Assembly: GCA_002786025.1 (NCBI GenBank)
Contig: NHNW01000013.1
Span: 186,001-250,000 of the forward strand
Direction: 5' to 3'
DNA: 64,000 bases
Source of the DNA: Zasmidium citrigriseum
Taxonomy: Eukaryota > Ascomycota > Dothideomycetes > Mycosphaerellales > Mycosphaerellaceae
Positions 36,334-47,492 of this stretch are shown here, piece after piece (the first letter of the stretch is position 1; the number at the start of each line of letters is the position of its first letter). The position numbers and the translations under genes were made by a program. The notes beneath the pieces were generated by a model that was given only the letters and a program-made list of their open reading frames with translations, did not search any database and was not told the DNA's origin.

Positions 36334-37614
36334 TTACAGTCGCGGCCTGACATCAGAACGGTCACCCAGCTCCCGAGCTCTCCTTTGAACCCACGACCGG
36401 ATTGTCTGGACGAGGCCCTCGATCTCATGGACGGTGTTCCCCGCATGAAGACACACGCGAATTCTCTCTGTGCCCTCAGGAACTGTTGGCGACACGATAC
36501 CGCGAACCACGAAGCCATGCCGTTGGCAGTGCGCAGCGAGGACCTTGGGCTCCGACGAAAGCACCGCGAATATTGGAGTCTTTGGACATGCCATTGGACT
36601 CCTCAGGAGGTGCTCGTGTTCGGCAGGTAGATGCAATGATGCTTGCATGTCCAGCAGCCGCTCATGCAAGGTCTGTATCAACATTTGGAGGTTCTTTGCC
36701 AACGGTTCAGTCTTGCCATCCATCAGCCAGTCGTACGATGCCCGAATTGCCGCCAATGCTGGATACGACATGAACGTTGTGTAGATCATGGGCCTCGCAT
36801 AATTCACCAGGTATTCTCGAATCGTTGGACTGCACAAGAGGATCGCACCATTGGCAGCCATGGCCTTGCCGAACGTGTGTAATCTGATGGTGATCTCCTT
36901 CTCCAGGCCCAGTCGGCACACCAGGCCTCTGCCCTTCGGTCCAAAGACGCCCGTCGAATGGGCTTCATCAACGATCAAATGGCCATTTCCCTTCGGCAGC
37001 ATCTGCTTCACCAATGGCACGATCTCCTGGAGCGGTGCCACGTCTCCATCCATGCTGTACACAGCTTCAACAGCAACGAAGACGTTCCGTCTTCCGCTCT
37101 GGATCTCTTCATCCTCATTGATGCATCTGCTCAACACTGACCGAAGAGCCCCGACTCTATTGTGTTGGAAAGACAGCTTCTTTCCAGCCCTCGACAACTT
37201 CATCCCATCGTGAACGCTCGCGTGAATGAACTCATCGTATATGATGACATCTGCTTTCTGCGGCAGGCAGGAGAACAAGCCGACGTTCGCATCGAATCCA
37301 GAATTGCACAACAGTCCGGTCTCTGCTCCATGAAATGCTGCAATATCCTTTTCCAGTTTCTCTGCATAATCAGAGTTCCCGTCCAACAGTCGCGAACCTC
37401 CACTGCCAAGATGTGAGGATAGGGCGGGGTCGGAATCGAGCTCCTTCAGAAATGCATGGCGAAGATCCTTCGAAGTGGCCAGCGAGAGAAAGTCGTTGGA
37501 AGAGAAGTCCACACTCTCCGGCGGGTTCGTGGTAAGCCTTCGCAGTGTGGATTGAGTCTTTCTTTTGGCGAGTGTCGTGGTGATGGTCTCTTCCAGCTGG
37601 GACTTCCGAGGCAT
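36334..37614 (-). CDS. bioF: 8-amino-7-oxononanoate synthase (KAPA synthase)
   Basis: This is a PLP enzyme of 426 aa that condenses L-alanine with a pimeloyl thioester, the first committed step of biotin ring assembly. It is a single exon from ATG 37614; the frame is open upstream but without similarity. Family features are SSNDFLSLA near residue 38, GSGGSRLLDGN at 70-80, EFIHASVHDG with the ring-stacking His131, DEAHSTGVFG at 216-225 and the Schiff-base Lys250 in HTFGKAMAANG. The protein ends in PRL, a plausible PTS1 variant, which fits the peroxisomal location reported for fungal KAPA synthases. It is head to head with BioDA. Confidence 0.9.
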   Translation of the reverse strand: MPRKSQLEETITTTLAKRKTQSTLRRLTTNPPESVDFSSNDFLSLATSKDLRHAFLKELDSDPALSSHLGSGGSRLLDGNSDYAEKLEKDIAAFHGAETGLLCNSGFDANVGLFSCLPQKADVIIYDEFIHASVHDGMKLSRAGKKLSFQHNRVGALRSVLSRCINEDEEIQSGRRNVFVAVEAVYSMDGDVAPLQEIVPLVKQMLPKGNGHLIVDEAHSTGVFGPKGRGLVCRLGLEKEITIRLHTFGKAMAANGAILLCSPTIREYLVNYARPMIYTTFMSYPALAAIRASYDWLMDGKTEPLAKNLQMLIQTLHERLLDMQASLHLPAEHEHLLRSPMACPKTPIFAVLSSEPKVLAAHCQRHGFVVRGIVSPTVPEGTERIRVCLHAGNTVHEIEGLVQTIRSWVQRRARELGDRSDVRPRL

Positions 37615-37948
37615 GACTGATGGATGTTGGTGTGCACGTTTTCTCTCTCGCTTCCTCGAAGCTGCATGTGTAACAGATAGCCAGAAGCTCCCGTCTATTT
37701 CCAGCCCCACGCGCTCAACATTGCCATTGAGCCACTGCACGAGCTATACCTCGGCGACAGAACCCATTGGTATCTTGCCGCTTAGACTTTGGTTGACGCT
37801 CCCACACCGCTTGATCCTGGTCGCCAGCAACGCGGCTGCAGCCGCAGGTGGGAACCAACAACGACATGTCTTCTTCCCTTCCTTTCCCTTTACTTCCCAC
37901 TCATCTTTTCGATCTTGAGGCCGGGGAGGTCGTGGTAATGTGTGCAAG
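37615..37948. promoter_or_regulatory. Shared divergent promoter of bioF and bioDA
   Basis: This stretch of 334 bp separates the two biotin genes and should drive both. Co-regulation is inferred from arrangement only; I see no repeat or operator. Confidence 0.55.
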
Positions 37949-40525
37949 ATGAGACAGGTTGGATCGGTCCTGTGGCCGAAGTTGCGGGTTCTGCAGGTTT
38001 ACGGCGCGAATACTGGTGTCGGCAAGACGATTTTCAGTTCGATTCTTTGCCGAGCGTTTCAAAGACGGCTTCCCAGCGTCAACTACCTCAAACCTGTGTC
38101 CACGGGACCGTTGGATGAAGCCGATGATCAGTGAGTTTTCTCATTCGCTTTCTTGATCTATTTGATGCAAAATATTGGCAGCAAATGGTTGGGAATGGGT
38201 GTTGTTGTGGCATTCGAGTTAACCCCAAGTAACCCTAAGGGTTAGAGTCACTGACTGGAAACCAGCCATATCTCAACGCTCGACAACGGCGTGAACTCGA
38301 AATGTCTCTTCCAGTTCAATGATCCCGTCAGCCCGCATCTGGCTGTTCGTTCGGCAGGCAGGGTATGTACAACAAGGATATCGACTTGATCCCGAGACTG
38401 ACCGAGGTAGCCCATCACCGACGCCACAGTCCTCGCGGCAGTGTACGATGAGCTGTCAAGGCACGCCAATGGCCAAGATGGCATCTCGATCGTTGAGACG
38501 GCCGGCGGTGTACTCTCGCCAACTCCATCCGGCAGTTCCCAGGCAGACTTGTATCGACCTTTGAGACTGCCGACTTTGCTGGTTGGAGACCACAATCTTG
38601 GCGGCATTGGAACGACCATCTCAGCATGGGAGTCTCTGCATATGCGAGGCTACGATGTACATTCGGTGGCACTGTTCTCTGAAGATCGTGGAGTGGATCG
38701 ATATGGCAATTTTGCGTACCTGAAAGACTACTTCCGGGATCGAAACGTCACGGCCTTTGCTATCCCGCCACCACCACACCGCAACTCCAACATCGAGGAA
38801 GATCACCAAGCCATGCGGGAGTACTACGAGCAGTCAGCAGAACATCGCGATGTCAACGCATTCACAGAGCGATTCCTCGAGTCACACGACAAGCGGATCC
38901 AAGAGATCAAGTCGATGCCGGAGGAGGCTGAGCAATCGATCTGGCATCCCTTCCTCCAGCACTCGGAACGATCGAAAGATACCATCATGGCCTGGGACTC
39001 TGCCTATGGAGATCACTTCCAGAGCTATTCGACGAAGCAAGACGCAGAACAGACCTCGTCTGACTCCGAGGCCTCTCTTCTCAAGCCCGCATTTGACGGC
39101 TCAGCGTCATGGTGGACACAAGGTCTCGGACACGGCAACCCTACACTCGCGCTCACTGCTGCCAATGCAGCTGGTCGGTACGGACATGTGATGTTTGCTG
39201 GCTCGATCCACAAACCTGCACTCGACCTGGCTCAAACCCTCGTTGAGAAGTCTGGAAATCCTCGTCTCAAGAAGGTCTTCTACACCGACAATGGAAGCAC
39301 TGGAATGGAAGTTGCCGTGAAGATAGGTCTTCGTGCTTCTCTGGTGAGATATAAGCCCGAGAACCCTCGCGACCTGGACATCCGGATCCTTGGATTGAAG
39401 AATAGCTACCACGGCGACACAATCGGCACCATGGACTGCTCAGAGCCAAATTTGTTCAACGAGAAGACGGAGTGGTACAAAGGACGAGGCATCTGGCTCG
39501 ACTTCCCAACCGTCAAGATGCGAGAAGGACGCTGGCTCGTAGAACCCTTCGAAGGAGCACCCTTCAACACCAAAGAATTCCACTCCCTAAGCGACCTCTT
39601 CGACTTCCACCAACGCCACCGAGATTGGGACGCCTACAAACGCTACATCCACGAGACCATCTCCGAAGCCGTAAAGGCAGGCGACAACATCCGTCTCGGC
39701 TCCCTCATCATCGAACCTATCATCCTCGGCGCCGGCGGCATGCTCTTCGCTGACCCGCTCTACCAACGCTGCCTCGTCGAAGTCGCCCGCGAGTTCTACT
39801 CCGACCAACAAACCTCCTCACCCAGCAACGGGGATAACAACGGCGCCGACTGGTCCTCCATGCCTGTCATCTTCGACGAAGTCTTCACAGGCCTCTACCG
39901 CCTCGGCCGCTTCAGCGCCGCCTCCTTTCTCGGCATCCAACCAGACATCGTCGTAAACGCCAAACTCCTCACAGGAGGTCTCCTCCCGCTCTGCACCACA
40001 ACAGCCAGCAACGCAATCTTCGAGGCCTTCCTCTCGAATGATAAAACCGACGCCCTGCTGCACGGCCATAGCTACACCGCCCACCCCGTCGGCTGCGCTG
40101 TCGCGAACGAAAGTCTCAAACAGCTGCAGAACCTCGAACGGGGTGGCGCGTGGGAGAGTTTCAAAGAGGATTGGTCCCCACGGGCGTTCTCTTATGGCGT
40201 TAGTTATCAGGGGAGTGAGCATGCGTGGAGTATGTGGAGTTGGAGATTTGTTTCTTCCATTTCACACATGAAATCCGTTGATAACGTATTCGCTCTCGGA
40301 TCTGTACTTGCCATCAGTCTGAAAGACCCAGCGGGCTCGGGGTATGCTTCGACGGCTGCGACGGGTTTGCGGGATCATTTGCTGAAGGGCTCGCCGCATG
40401 CGGTGGATAATTCGGTTATTCATTCGCGCGTGCTGGGGAATGTGTTGTATCTGATGGCTGCGATGACGACTACTGAGGAGACGATCACGGGGATTGAGGA
40501 GAGGGTTCTGGAGGCTTTGGATTAG
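37949..40525 (+). CDS. bioDA: Bifunctional dethiobiotin synthetase / DAPA aminotransferase
   Basis: This fused enzyme of 797 aa makes diaminopelargonate from KAPA (C-terminal BioA part) and closes the ureido ring to dethiobiotin (N-terminal BioD part). The exons are 37949-38130, 38266-38362 and 38411-40525. The BioD half has the P-loop GANTGVGKT, ETAGGVLSP and VGDHNLGGIGTTI. The BioA half has SIWHPFLQHS, SWWTQGLGHGNP, YTDNGSTGMEVAVK, NSYHGDTIGTMD, IFDEVFTGLYRLG and the Schiff-base lysine near residue 611 in VNAKLLTGG. The fusion is the normal fungal form. Intron 1 is unusually long (135 bp) and holds a telomere-like motif. No PTS1 is present, unlike BioF. Confidence 0.93.
38220..38246 (+). 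repeat. Telomere-like motif in bioDA intron
   Basis: TAACCCC, then TAACCCTAAGGGTTAG, lies inside intron 1. The first 20 bases are identical to 25866-25885. The CCCTAAGGG core is palindromic. Confidence 0.6.
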
Positions 40526-40752
40526 ATGAAATATAGACTGCTTGACGTTGTACATACTTGTCGCAAATGGACGATTAGAATTTACGTGTACAGGCATCAT
40601 CCGAAAGACCAAGATCATCACCTCTTTTGTCGTTATACATTATCGTTCGTCCAGCCCTAACCCAGCCGTTTGATGTGAAGCAAGCTCCTGCGCCAAGATG
40701 ATGCATACAATACACTCCCAAGACCGAAAGAATCAGCTCAATCGACAAGAGC

Positions 40753-41995
40753 TTACAAGCTTCCCTTTGGCGCCTTGACCGCGTTCAGAATGTCCTCCAC
40801 TCCAAGCTCCGGCCCACCAGGCACAACCTCCTTCCACACCTCATCCGGCACCCGCATCGACGGCTCCATGGGACTCCAATGCGGACTCGGCTCATTCCGC
40901 AACCACTTGAAATCATCCACGTTCGACCACTTATTCTCCGCGTCCTGGTCCGCTTCCGTCATATAGACATTCGGAAGAGGAGCAAATCGAATCGTGGAGC
41001 AGTCCTCAATGATCGGTCGAGAAGTCGCTAGGAGGTAGACGTCGCAGTTCGAGGAGTCATGCATCCGGAATTGGCGACATGCGACCACGATGACGGAGTC
41101 TTTGATGTTGGTTAGGTGCGCGGCGCCGCTGACGTGGCCGCAGATTATGAGGGAGGAGGAGATGTTTTTGAGGGTCAGGCCTGCGAAGGGAGTTCCTGTG
41201 GTTGTGGGCGAGGACATGTCGACGATGGAGTGGGAGAGGTTGGCGACGGTGCCGGAGCTGGTGGCGTGGCTGGCGGCTGTGGGGAGGACGATGTGGACAT
41301 TGTCGTGGTCGGTGATGGAGACGGCATTGCTCTGAGAGAAGGAGGGTTGGCGTATGGTCCTGGCACCGGATGGCGAGAGGGAGTTGTTGCTGGGGTTGCT
41401 GGTCTGAGGGACTTCCGCTCCGGACTCCTGCTTCTGGGCTTCTTCCTCATCCTTCTCCCTCTGCGGCGTGAGCTGATCCGCTGGCGTATTCACATAACTG
41501 CTCTGATTCGAAACATCAGACAAATGCCCCGGAATCTGCTTGCGCTTCTGATCCGCCATCTCCGCCGCATCGTTCAAACTAATCGCCGAAGGGTTCTTCT
41601 CCGCACTGAAAAGCGACTTATTCTTGAACGAGAACTTCTGCCTTGGAGCATGCACAGCCCGCACATCTGAGAGCTTCGCATTCAGGGCTTTGATCGCCTC
41701 GCCGTACGTCCGCTGGTCGTAGGCAGGAATGTACGACGACGCATCCTGGACCTCGTTGTTGAGCCGGGCGATTGCTGAGAGGCAGTGGTCGACAGCGTCG
41801 GCGCGCTCGCCACCGGATGAAGCCGTGTTCTCGATGCGGCTCATTTGCTCTTGGAGGTCTTTAGGGACATCGTTAGCGGTCTTTGAGGTGCGTTCTTCAT
41901 GTTGAATGCCGACCTGTGACTTCGTGCTGGAAATAGCGGAAGAATGTCTCGTTGGCTGTGAGCTGCACAGCGCCGTCTGTCGCGGTGGTCGCCAT
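40753..41995 (-). CDS. Tubulin-binding cofactor C
   Basis: This is a cytosolic tubulin-folding cofactor of 395 aa; with cofactors D and E it acts as a GTPase activator for beta-tubulin. The exons are 41914-41995 and 40753-41858. The 55-bp intron joins FFRYFQHEVT to DLQEQMSRIE, restoring the TBCC N-terminal coiled coil. The C-terminal half is a right-handed beta-helix C-CAP domain: LKNISSSLIICGHVSGAAHL, VIVVACRQFRMHDSSNCDVYLL, RPIIEDCSTIRFAPLP. The catalytic-type Arg is expected in ACRQFRMH. A Ser/Thr-rich linker separates the two parts. Confidence 0.88.
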
Positions 41996-42683
41996 TCTGG
42001 TGGTGACTTTCTTGTTGCTTGAATGTGAGCAGCTGGGAGCTTGGTGTCGCGTGCCTGGACGCGATTCGGGGGATTAGTGTGAGGAGTGAGTCTCTTTTCA
42101 CAGACCCTTCTTCTGTTCTTCAATTTCAAAGGCAGCAGGATTCACATGTCGTCATTTGCAGATATAGCAGGCGCGGACAAGGAGAGCCTGTTGGGATATC
42201 GAGATTGTGCCACTTCTCTGCTCACGACTGCAGGCTCGAGCCTGCCAGCGACATGAGGAGGAGACGTCAGGCGAGGCGAGCCCCACTTCGAGCACATGGC
42301 CAATCAGAGGAGAGGACCCTGAGATCGCGTCCGATCCACACGACACCTTCGCGACAACAACACGTCCTCAATTTCAACTCCATGTTATAATTGTTTCTTG
42401 CACCGACGATGGGATACGAGACACGAAGCGCTTTGTTATGATCATGCTCATACCCCTCTGTCTGAGGCTTTGCTCAATTCTGTTGCTTCTGCTGGTTCTG
42501 CTGCGTGATTCAAATACTTCGATATCCTGATCAGCTCCTCCTTCTCACTGATCGAGCAGTCATGCTCTCGAACGTTCATCCATGCTGCTTCATCTGTGTG
42601 TGCATCGATGCTGAATTGGGTCACAGAATAAAGCCCTCGACGACGCTGTCCTCGCTCACGAGCCTTGCCGGACCCGAAGATTC
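41996..42683. other. Intergenic, no gene seen
   Basis: This stretch of 688 bp lies between the cofactor C start and the stop of the unknown repeat protein, both on the minus strand. The frame of cofactor C is open upstream to 42129 but out of register with its ATG. Confidence 0.5.
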
Positions 42684-43394
42684 TTAATCGACCCATTCAA
42701 CAGCCGCCTCATCCTCACTCGTAGCAGACTCTTCTCCCTCATCTCCAGGTTGCTTATTCTGGACCCCAGCAATGGCTGGACGCCTTTCTCTGGCCCGAGG
42801 ATCTCCCTGGCCCCAGAGAGTCTTGCCCTCGACGCCTCTCCTCACCTGCTCCTCTACATCTGAATCCGGGGTCTCCTCGCGTTCTACGCGGCTAAGGACT
42901 TGGTTGTAACGTCCGTCTTTGTCAACTGCGTCTATCAAGCCCAGCTCCGTGTCTGGGCGATGTGGCGCGTGCGAATGGGAAGGTATGTTGAGGTCTTGGG
43001 GGTCATCTCGCGAACGCTGAGCAATAGTGTCGACTTGAGGATGGTCATTTTCTTGGGGGACTGCTGGACGAGGTGGCATGGTTCGAGGGCTTGGAGACTG
43101 AGACTGGGGCTGGCTGTCGTTGTTCGTCACGGACAAGTAACCGGTGCGTGGAATCGACTGAGATTGAGGCTGGCTGTCATTGTTCGTCACTGACAAGTAG
43201 CCAGTGCGTGGGATCGACGGAGGCTGTCCATGATTGTAAGTCGTGTTCTGGTTCTCTTCGACGTTTGCTTGCTGTCCGGTCGAAGACAGCTGTTCCTGAG
43301 CAATATGTCCGTCTGGACGGATTCCAGCAGATGAGGTCATGCGTGAGTCGTTTCGCTCCTCGTCAACTCCGGGAGGTGCTGGAGTTTCGGCCAT
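42684..43394 (-). CDS. Unknown disordered protein with an internal tandem repeat
   Basis: A single-exon frame of 236 aa opens at ATG 43394. Nearly all of it appears disordered (Pro, Gln, Ser, Asp, Glu). Two adjacent copies of a 20-residue unit beginning SIPRTGYLSVTNND lie at about residues 60-100. The DNA copies (about 43085-43215) differ at only a few positions, so the duplication is recent or under selection. The C-terminus is acidic and ends EDEAAVEWVD, with a more conserved-looking block SRVEREETPDSDVEEQVRRG before it. That block and the closing residues hint at a real conserved fungal protein, but I do not recognise it. Confidence 0.65.
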   Translation of the reverse strand: MAETPAPPGVDEERNDSRMTSSAGIRPDGHIAQEQLSSTGQQANVEENQNTTYNHGQPPSIPRTGYLSVTNNDSQPQSQSIPRTGYLSVTNNDSQPQSQSPSPRTMPPRPAVPQENDHPQVDTIAQRSRDDPQDLNIPSHSHAPHRPDTELGLIDAVDKDGRYNQVLSRVEREETPDSDVEEQVRRGVEGKTLWGQGDPRARERRPAIAGVQNKQPGDEGEESATSEDEAAVEWVD

Positions 43395-43524
43395 GTTGTT
43401 GGAGGGAAGTGTGATGGCGTGAATGGACAGGACATCAAGGCCGAAGCACTTGGAGGAAGGGAAACATCTTCTCCTGTGCTTCCAGCTTTCGAATTTGCAA
43501 GATCGAACCTGTAGAGGGCAGTCG

Positions 43525-45546
43525 CTATCTCCTTCTCGGCGCACCACCCTCGCCTCCTCTTTCCGCCAGACTGACAACTTCACTGATACCCGCAGCTTCC
43601 TGCTCATCCTCCAAAGCCTGGATCTCCTCACGGCAGTCCCACCATTTCTGCTCCGCGCGGTCGAAAGCCTTCTTTCGAATCTCCTTGACCGATCGATCTT
43701 CGACATTGCGTTCGTACTTCATCTTCTCCAGGATCACTTCCTGCCACTCTGTCGACGTTCTGGAGAAGAAGTCTCGTAACGACTCAAAAGGCCGAGGCAT
43801 GGGGAGATCGTCCTTTTGAGCAGATGTGGTCTCTTGCTCAACTGCGTCGACTTCTGTTGGTGCTGTTGATTCGGATGCTGACACAGATGCTTCATCTGCG
43901 ACCGAAGTTGCTGGCGTGCTTGGCTCTGTACCCTCGGCTTCTTCCTCATCCTCATCATCGGAGCCTTCTTCGTCATCTTCATCATCGCTGTCCTCATCTT
44001 CACTGCCCTGCCAGTCTTCGAGCTCGCGCTTGAAGACCTCCTTCACACCATCTAATTTGCCCAGGTCTATGGCCCACATCTCGTCAAAGGTGAATTCTCG
44101 ATCGCCCTTCTCGAAAGTACCGCCGAAGATGTACAGAGTGTCTTCTTGCACTGCCAGCTGCGCGTTGAACCGAGGATGTGGCATCTCCCACATCGTCGGC
44201 TTCTCGACCTTTGGAGGTTCATCGTCCTCGTCGTCCCCATTGGTGGCTGGAATGTCGGGCATGTCTTCATCTCCAAGTGAGCCTTTGTTCTCAATCAGCG
44301 CGAGATTCCTTAACAGCTCCTCTTCATCCGCCTTGCCACGCCCACGTCTCCCTCTCTCAGCTGCTGGAATAGCCTTCTTCGCAGAGGTACGTGGTCGTCT
44401 CAAACCTAGCTGGAAGAAACGATTCCGGTCTATGTTGTAGGCGTGTAGCAGATTGAAGAATTCGCTGTCGATTCCTTCTTCGCTCTCTTCGACATCATGC
44501 ACGCCACCAAAAGAGATCCCACGTCCTTTGTGATGTGCCATGGTAGCTCCAGCTCGAGGCGGATTCGGCGTGTTGACTGGCCGCTTTCTCCTCTCCCACC
44601 TCACCGTTGGAGGCGTATTCACAGGTGCATCGCTGGCGGGCGGCGTGATTCGCAAGAACCAAGTGTCTTGATGTACCATCGGCTTCATGACGACTCTCGA
44701 GGCGCCAACCTTGCCGCCTTTCCCAGCTTTCAATGTTGCGTTCGATTTGACTCTCGAATAGCCTCCATAGATGACGGCTCCACTCTCATGAGGAAGCAAG
44801 CTGAATGAACTCCTCGGATCGGGCTTCTGGCTCGCCGGTGGCAGAACAGGTGCATGCCAGACAAATCGCTGAGTGTCGTACACCCAGACATCCTGCAAGT
44901 ACTTCGTCTGCTGACTCGTGTCCTGAAAGCCTCCAAATAGAATGATGTAGTTCTTGAACGCTGTCATGCGATGTCCACTGCGGGCTGGAGGGCCACCTTT
45001 GCCTTCCAGCTTCGTCCACTCCCTAGTAGCCGGCTCCAGTCTCCAGAAGTCGTTGTAATGGTAGAAAGTCCCCTGCTTTGGCGAAGAGAACTCGCCGCCG
45101 AAAAGATATATCCCTCCAGCATTGCCACCTTGACACATAGCATGACCACTTCGCGGAAGAGGCGAGTTGGGAGACGTTACCTTTCGCCACGCATCCTGAT
45201 TGATCTTGTACACATACAGATCATTGAAGAAAGTCGCTAAGGCGCCATTATAATACTCGCCACCGAAGAGGAAAAGCTCATTGCTATTGCTCGGCGAGGC
45301 GACGAGAGTAGCGGATGACCTGGGAGAAGGAGGCTCTGACGGCGCTTCGGTGACTTTGAGAAACTGTTCCTGCTGCTTCTGATACTCTGCCAACATGGCA
45401 TCGAGATCGGCGTCTTCGACATCGCTGTCGTCGTCTTTAGTGGGCTTTTTGCTGGCTTTTTTCTCTTTTTGCTTTTCCTTTTTGGCGGTCTTCTCTGCGA
45501 CTCGGGCTTTTTTGTCGGCTTTCTTCTTTTTTGCGTCTTTCGCCAT
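43525..45546 (-). CDS. Kelch-repeat protein, KLHDC4/Kel3-like
   Basis: This is a single-exon protein of 673 aa. The N-terminal 60 residues are a lysine-rich, nuclear-type tail (MAKDAKKKKADKKARVAEK). From about residue 85 come six kelch-type blades, visible as ELFLFGGEYYNG, GIYLFGGEFSSP, YIILFGGFQD, GAVIYGGYSR, GISFGGVHD and LYIFGGTFEKG, each with the GG pair. A very acidic stretch then precedes a conserved C-terminal domain (PRPFESLRDFFSRTSTEWQ), as in KLHDC4 and yeast Kel3. The role of this family is poorly known. The gene is divergent from the proline iminopeptidase across only 148 bp. Confidence 0.85.
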   Translation of the reverse strand: MAKDAKKKKADKKARVAEKTAKKEKQKEKKASKKPTKDDDSDVEDADLDAMLAEYQKQQEQFLKVTEAPSEPPSPRSSATLVASPSNSNELFLFGGEYYNGALATFFNDLYVYKINQDAWRKVTSPNSPLPRSGHAMCQGGNAGGIYLFGGEFSSPKQGTFYHYNDFWRLEPATREWTKLEGKGGPPARSGHRMTAFKNYIILFGGFQDTSQQTKYLQDVWVYDTQRFVWHAPVLPPASQKPDPRSSFSLLPHESGAVIYGGYSRVKSNATLKAGKGGKVGASRVVMKPMVHQDTWFLRITPPASDAPVNTPPTVRWERRKRPVNTPNPPRAGATMAHHKGRGISFGGVHDVEESEEGIDSEFFNLLHAYNIDRNRFFQLGLRRPRTSAKKAIPAAERGRRGRGKADEEELLRNLALIENKGSLGDEDMPDIPATNGDDEDDEPPKVEKPTMWEMPHPRFNAQLAVQEDTLYIFGGTFEKGDREFTFDEMWAIDLGKLDGVKEVFKRELEDWQGSEDEDSDDEDDEEGSDDEDEEEAEGTEPSTPATSVADEASVSASESTAPTEVDAVEQETTSAQKDDLPMPRPFESLRDFFSRTSTEWQEVILEKMKYERNVEDRSVKEIRKKAFDRAEQKWWDCREEIQALEDEQEAAGISEVVSLAERGGEGGAPRRR

Positions 45547-45694
45547 GCTGGAGACTGTTTTGATAGGGTTGATGTTGGAGGAAGGTTTTGAAGAAAGTCG
45601 GAGTTCGAGATCTCAATTCCGAAGAGCTCTTGAAGTCGGCCAAGCGCGCTGACCTCCCGACTTCACCTCATCAATGAATATCCTCAGGCGCAAG
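45547..45694. promoter_or_regulatory. Very short divergent promoter
   Basis: Only 148 bp separate the start codons of the kelch gene and the proline iminopeptidase, so one bidirectional promoter and very short leaders are implied. Confidence 0.5.
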
Positions 45695-47389
45695 ATGTCG
45701 ACGATTACAGTGCCACCGGCGAAGACAATCAGCGAGAAATCGCACCAGGTTGCTGGTAAGTTATGAGAAGTTGATGCGGCCTTCGGAAGCTTCCCAGACG
45801 ACGAGCTCGTGAAGGCTGCCTCATTCACTTTCCTATCCTATCTGCCTGTAGTCGCAGGATCCCGAGCCAATCAGTCATAGCTGAACATGCACACCATACT
45901 TGAGTGTATACTGAGAGACTACCATAGGAAAAGTGAAAGTAACCGAGCACCACTTTACCGTTCCCAAAGACTACACCAAGCCTTCCTCGGAAACGAACAG
46001 TAAGTCCAGACTACAAGCCGCCCTCCTCCTACAAGAACACCATCTGACAACATGTTCTTACAACCAGCACTCAAAATTTTCGCCCGCAGCGTCCGCAAAC
46101 ACGAAACCCCCATAATCCCCTCCACCGACCCATCCAAAGACCAACTCCCCTGGATGCTCTATCTAAACGGCGGCCCGGGTCTCGAATGCCGCTCCCCCCA
46201 AGCCTACGCCTTCACGCACCGCATCCTCGACGCCGGCTACCAACTCCTCTTCCTGGACCAGCGCGGCACAGGCCTCTCCACGCCAGTGACGGCTTCCACC
46301 CTGCAGATGCGCGGGTACAACGACGTGCAGGCCAAGTATCTGAAACTGTACCGCGCGGATAGCATTGTGCGGGATTGTGAGGCTGTTAGACAGGCGCTGA
46401 CGGAGGGCTGGCCGGAGGAGAAGAGGAAGTGGAGTGTTATGGGGCAGAGTTTCGGGGGGTTTTGTTCGGTGACTTATTTGAGTTTTTATCCCGAGGTGAG
46501 GGATTTGTTCCGTGACTAGCTATGAGGATCAGGTTTTGGCTGATAGTGATTGCAGGGACTACGAGAGGCGTTTCTCTATGGCGGTCTTCAGCCTCTGGTC
46601 AATGGCGCGGATGAAGTTTACCGGAGACTGTACGTCAAAGTCAAGGAGCGGAATGAGGCGTACTATGCGAAATATCCCGAGGATGTGGAGAATGTCAAGA
46701 CGATCATGAAGTATCTCTCACGGTTCGGCGATGGCAAGATCAAACTTCCATCCGAAGGCAACCTGACAAGACGACGTTTCCGGCAGATGGGCATTGCGCT
46801 GGGAATGCACGGTGGTCTGGACATGGTGCACGACGTTGTCCTGCGAGCGAGCTGCGATATCGAGAATTTCGGACATCTGACGAGGCCGACGCTCGGAGCG
46901 ATCGATTCTATGTCGTCATTCGACAACCATCTAATCTATGCTATCCTGCATGAGCCGATCTATTGTTCCGGCGGAAGAGTGGCGCCCAATTGGTCCGCCC
47001 ATCGCATGCAAGAGGAGTTCAAGGAATTCGACATCGAAGGCCATGAGGGCGGTCCGGTCTATTTCACCGGCGAGATGATATACCCGTGGATGTTCGAGGA
47101 CTATGCCGAGCTTCGAAAGGTCCAGGACGTGGCGAATCGTGTCGCAGCAGACTCGGATTGGCCGGCGTTGTATGATGAGGAGCAGCTGGCCAGGAACGAG
47201 GTTCCCGTGTATGCCGCGAGCTACCTGGAGGATATGTATGTCGATTATGGACTCGGGATGGAGACGGCCAGGAAGATCAAGGGGTGCAAGGTCTTCACGA
47301 CGAATGTCATGTTCCATGATGCGATTCGCTCGAAGATGGACGAGGTGGTGCGGTCGTTGTTCGCGCTGAGGGATGATGTGGTGGATTGA
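45695..47389 (+). CDS. Proline iminopeptidase, alpha/beta hydrolase
   Basis: This is a cytosolic S33 serine peptidase of 464 aa that removes N-terminal proline from peptides. The four exons are 45695-45755, 45928-45999, 46068-46495 and 46556-47389. The first intron (172 bp) is needed to give QVAGKVKVTEHHFTVP, the family-like N-terminus. The oxyanion motif LNGGPG is at 77-82, and DQRGTGLS precedes the helix. The nucleophile Ser172 lies in MGQSFGGFC. The cap region and VYFTGEMIYPW follow. The Asp and His of the triad are expected in VYAASYLEDMYVDY and in NVMFHDAI. It is complete and probably active. Confidence 0.9.
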
Positions 47390-47492
47390 TCCTGGTGATG
47401 TGCATCCTGGGTATTCTGCTTCTTTCTGGCGCTGTGCCGTGTCCACATAGATGGCCTTATGAATCGACAGATGTTATGATGACGTCCTCTTC

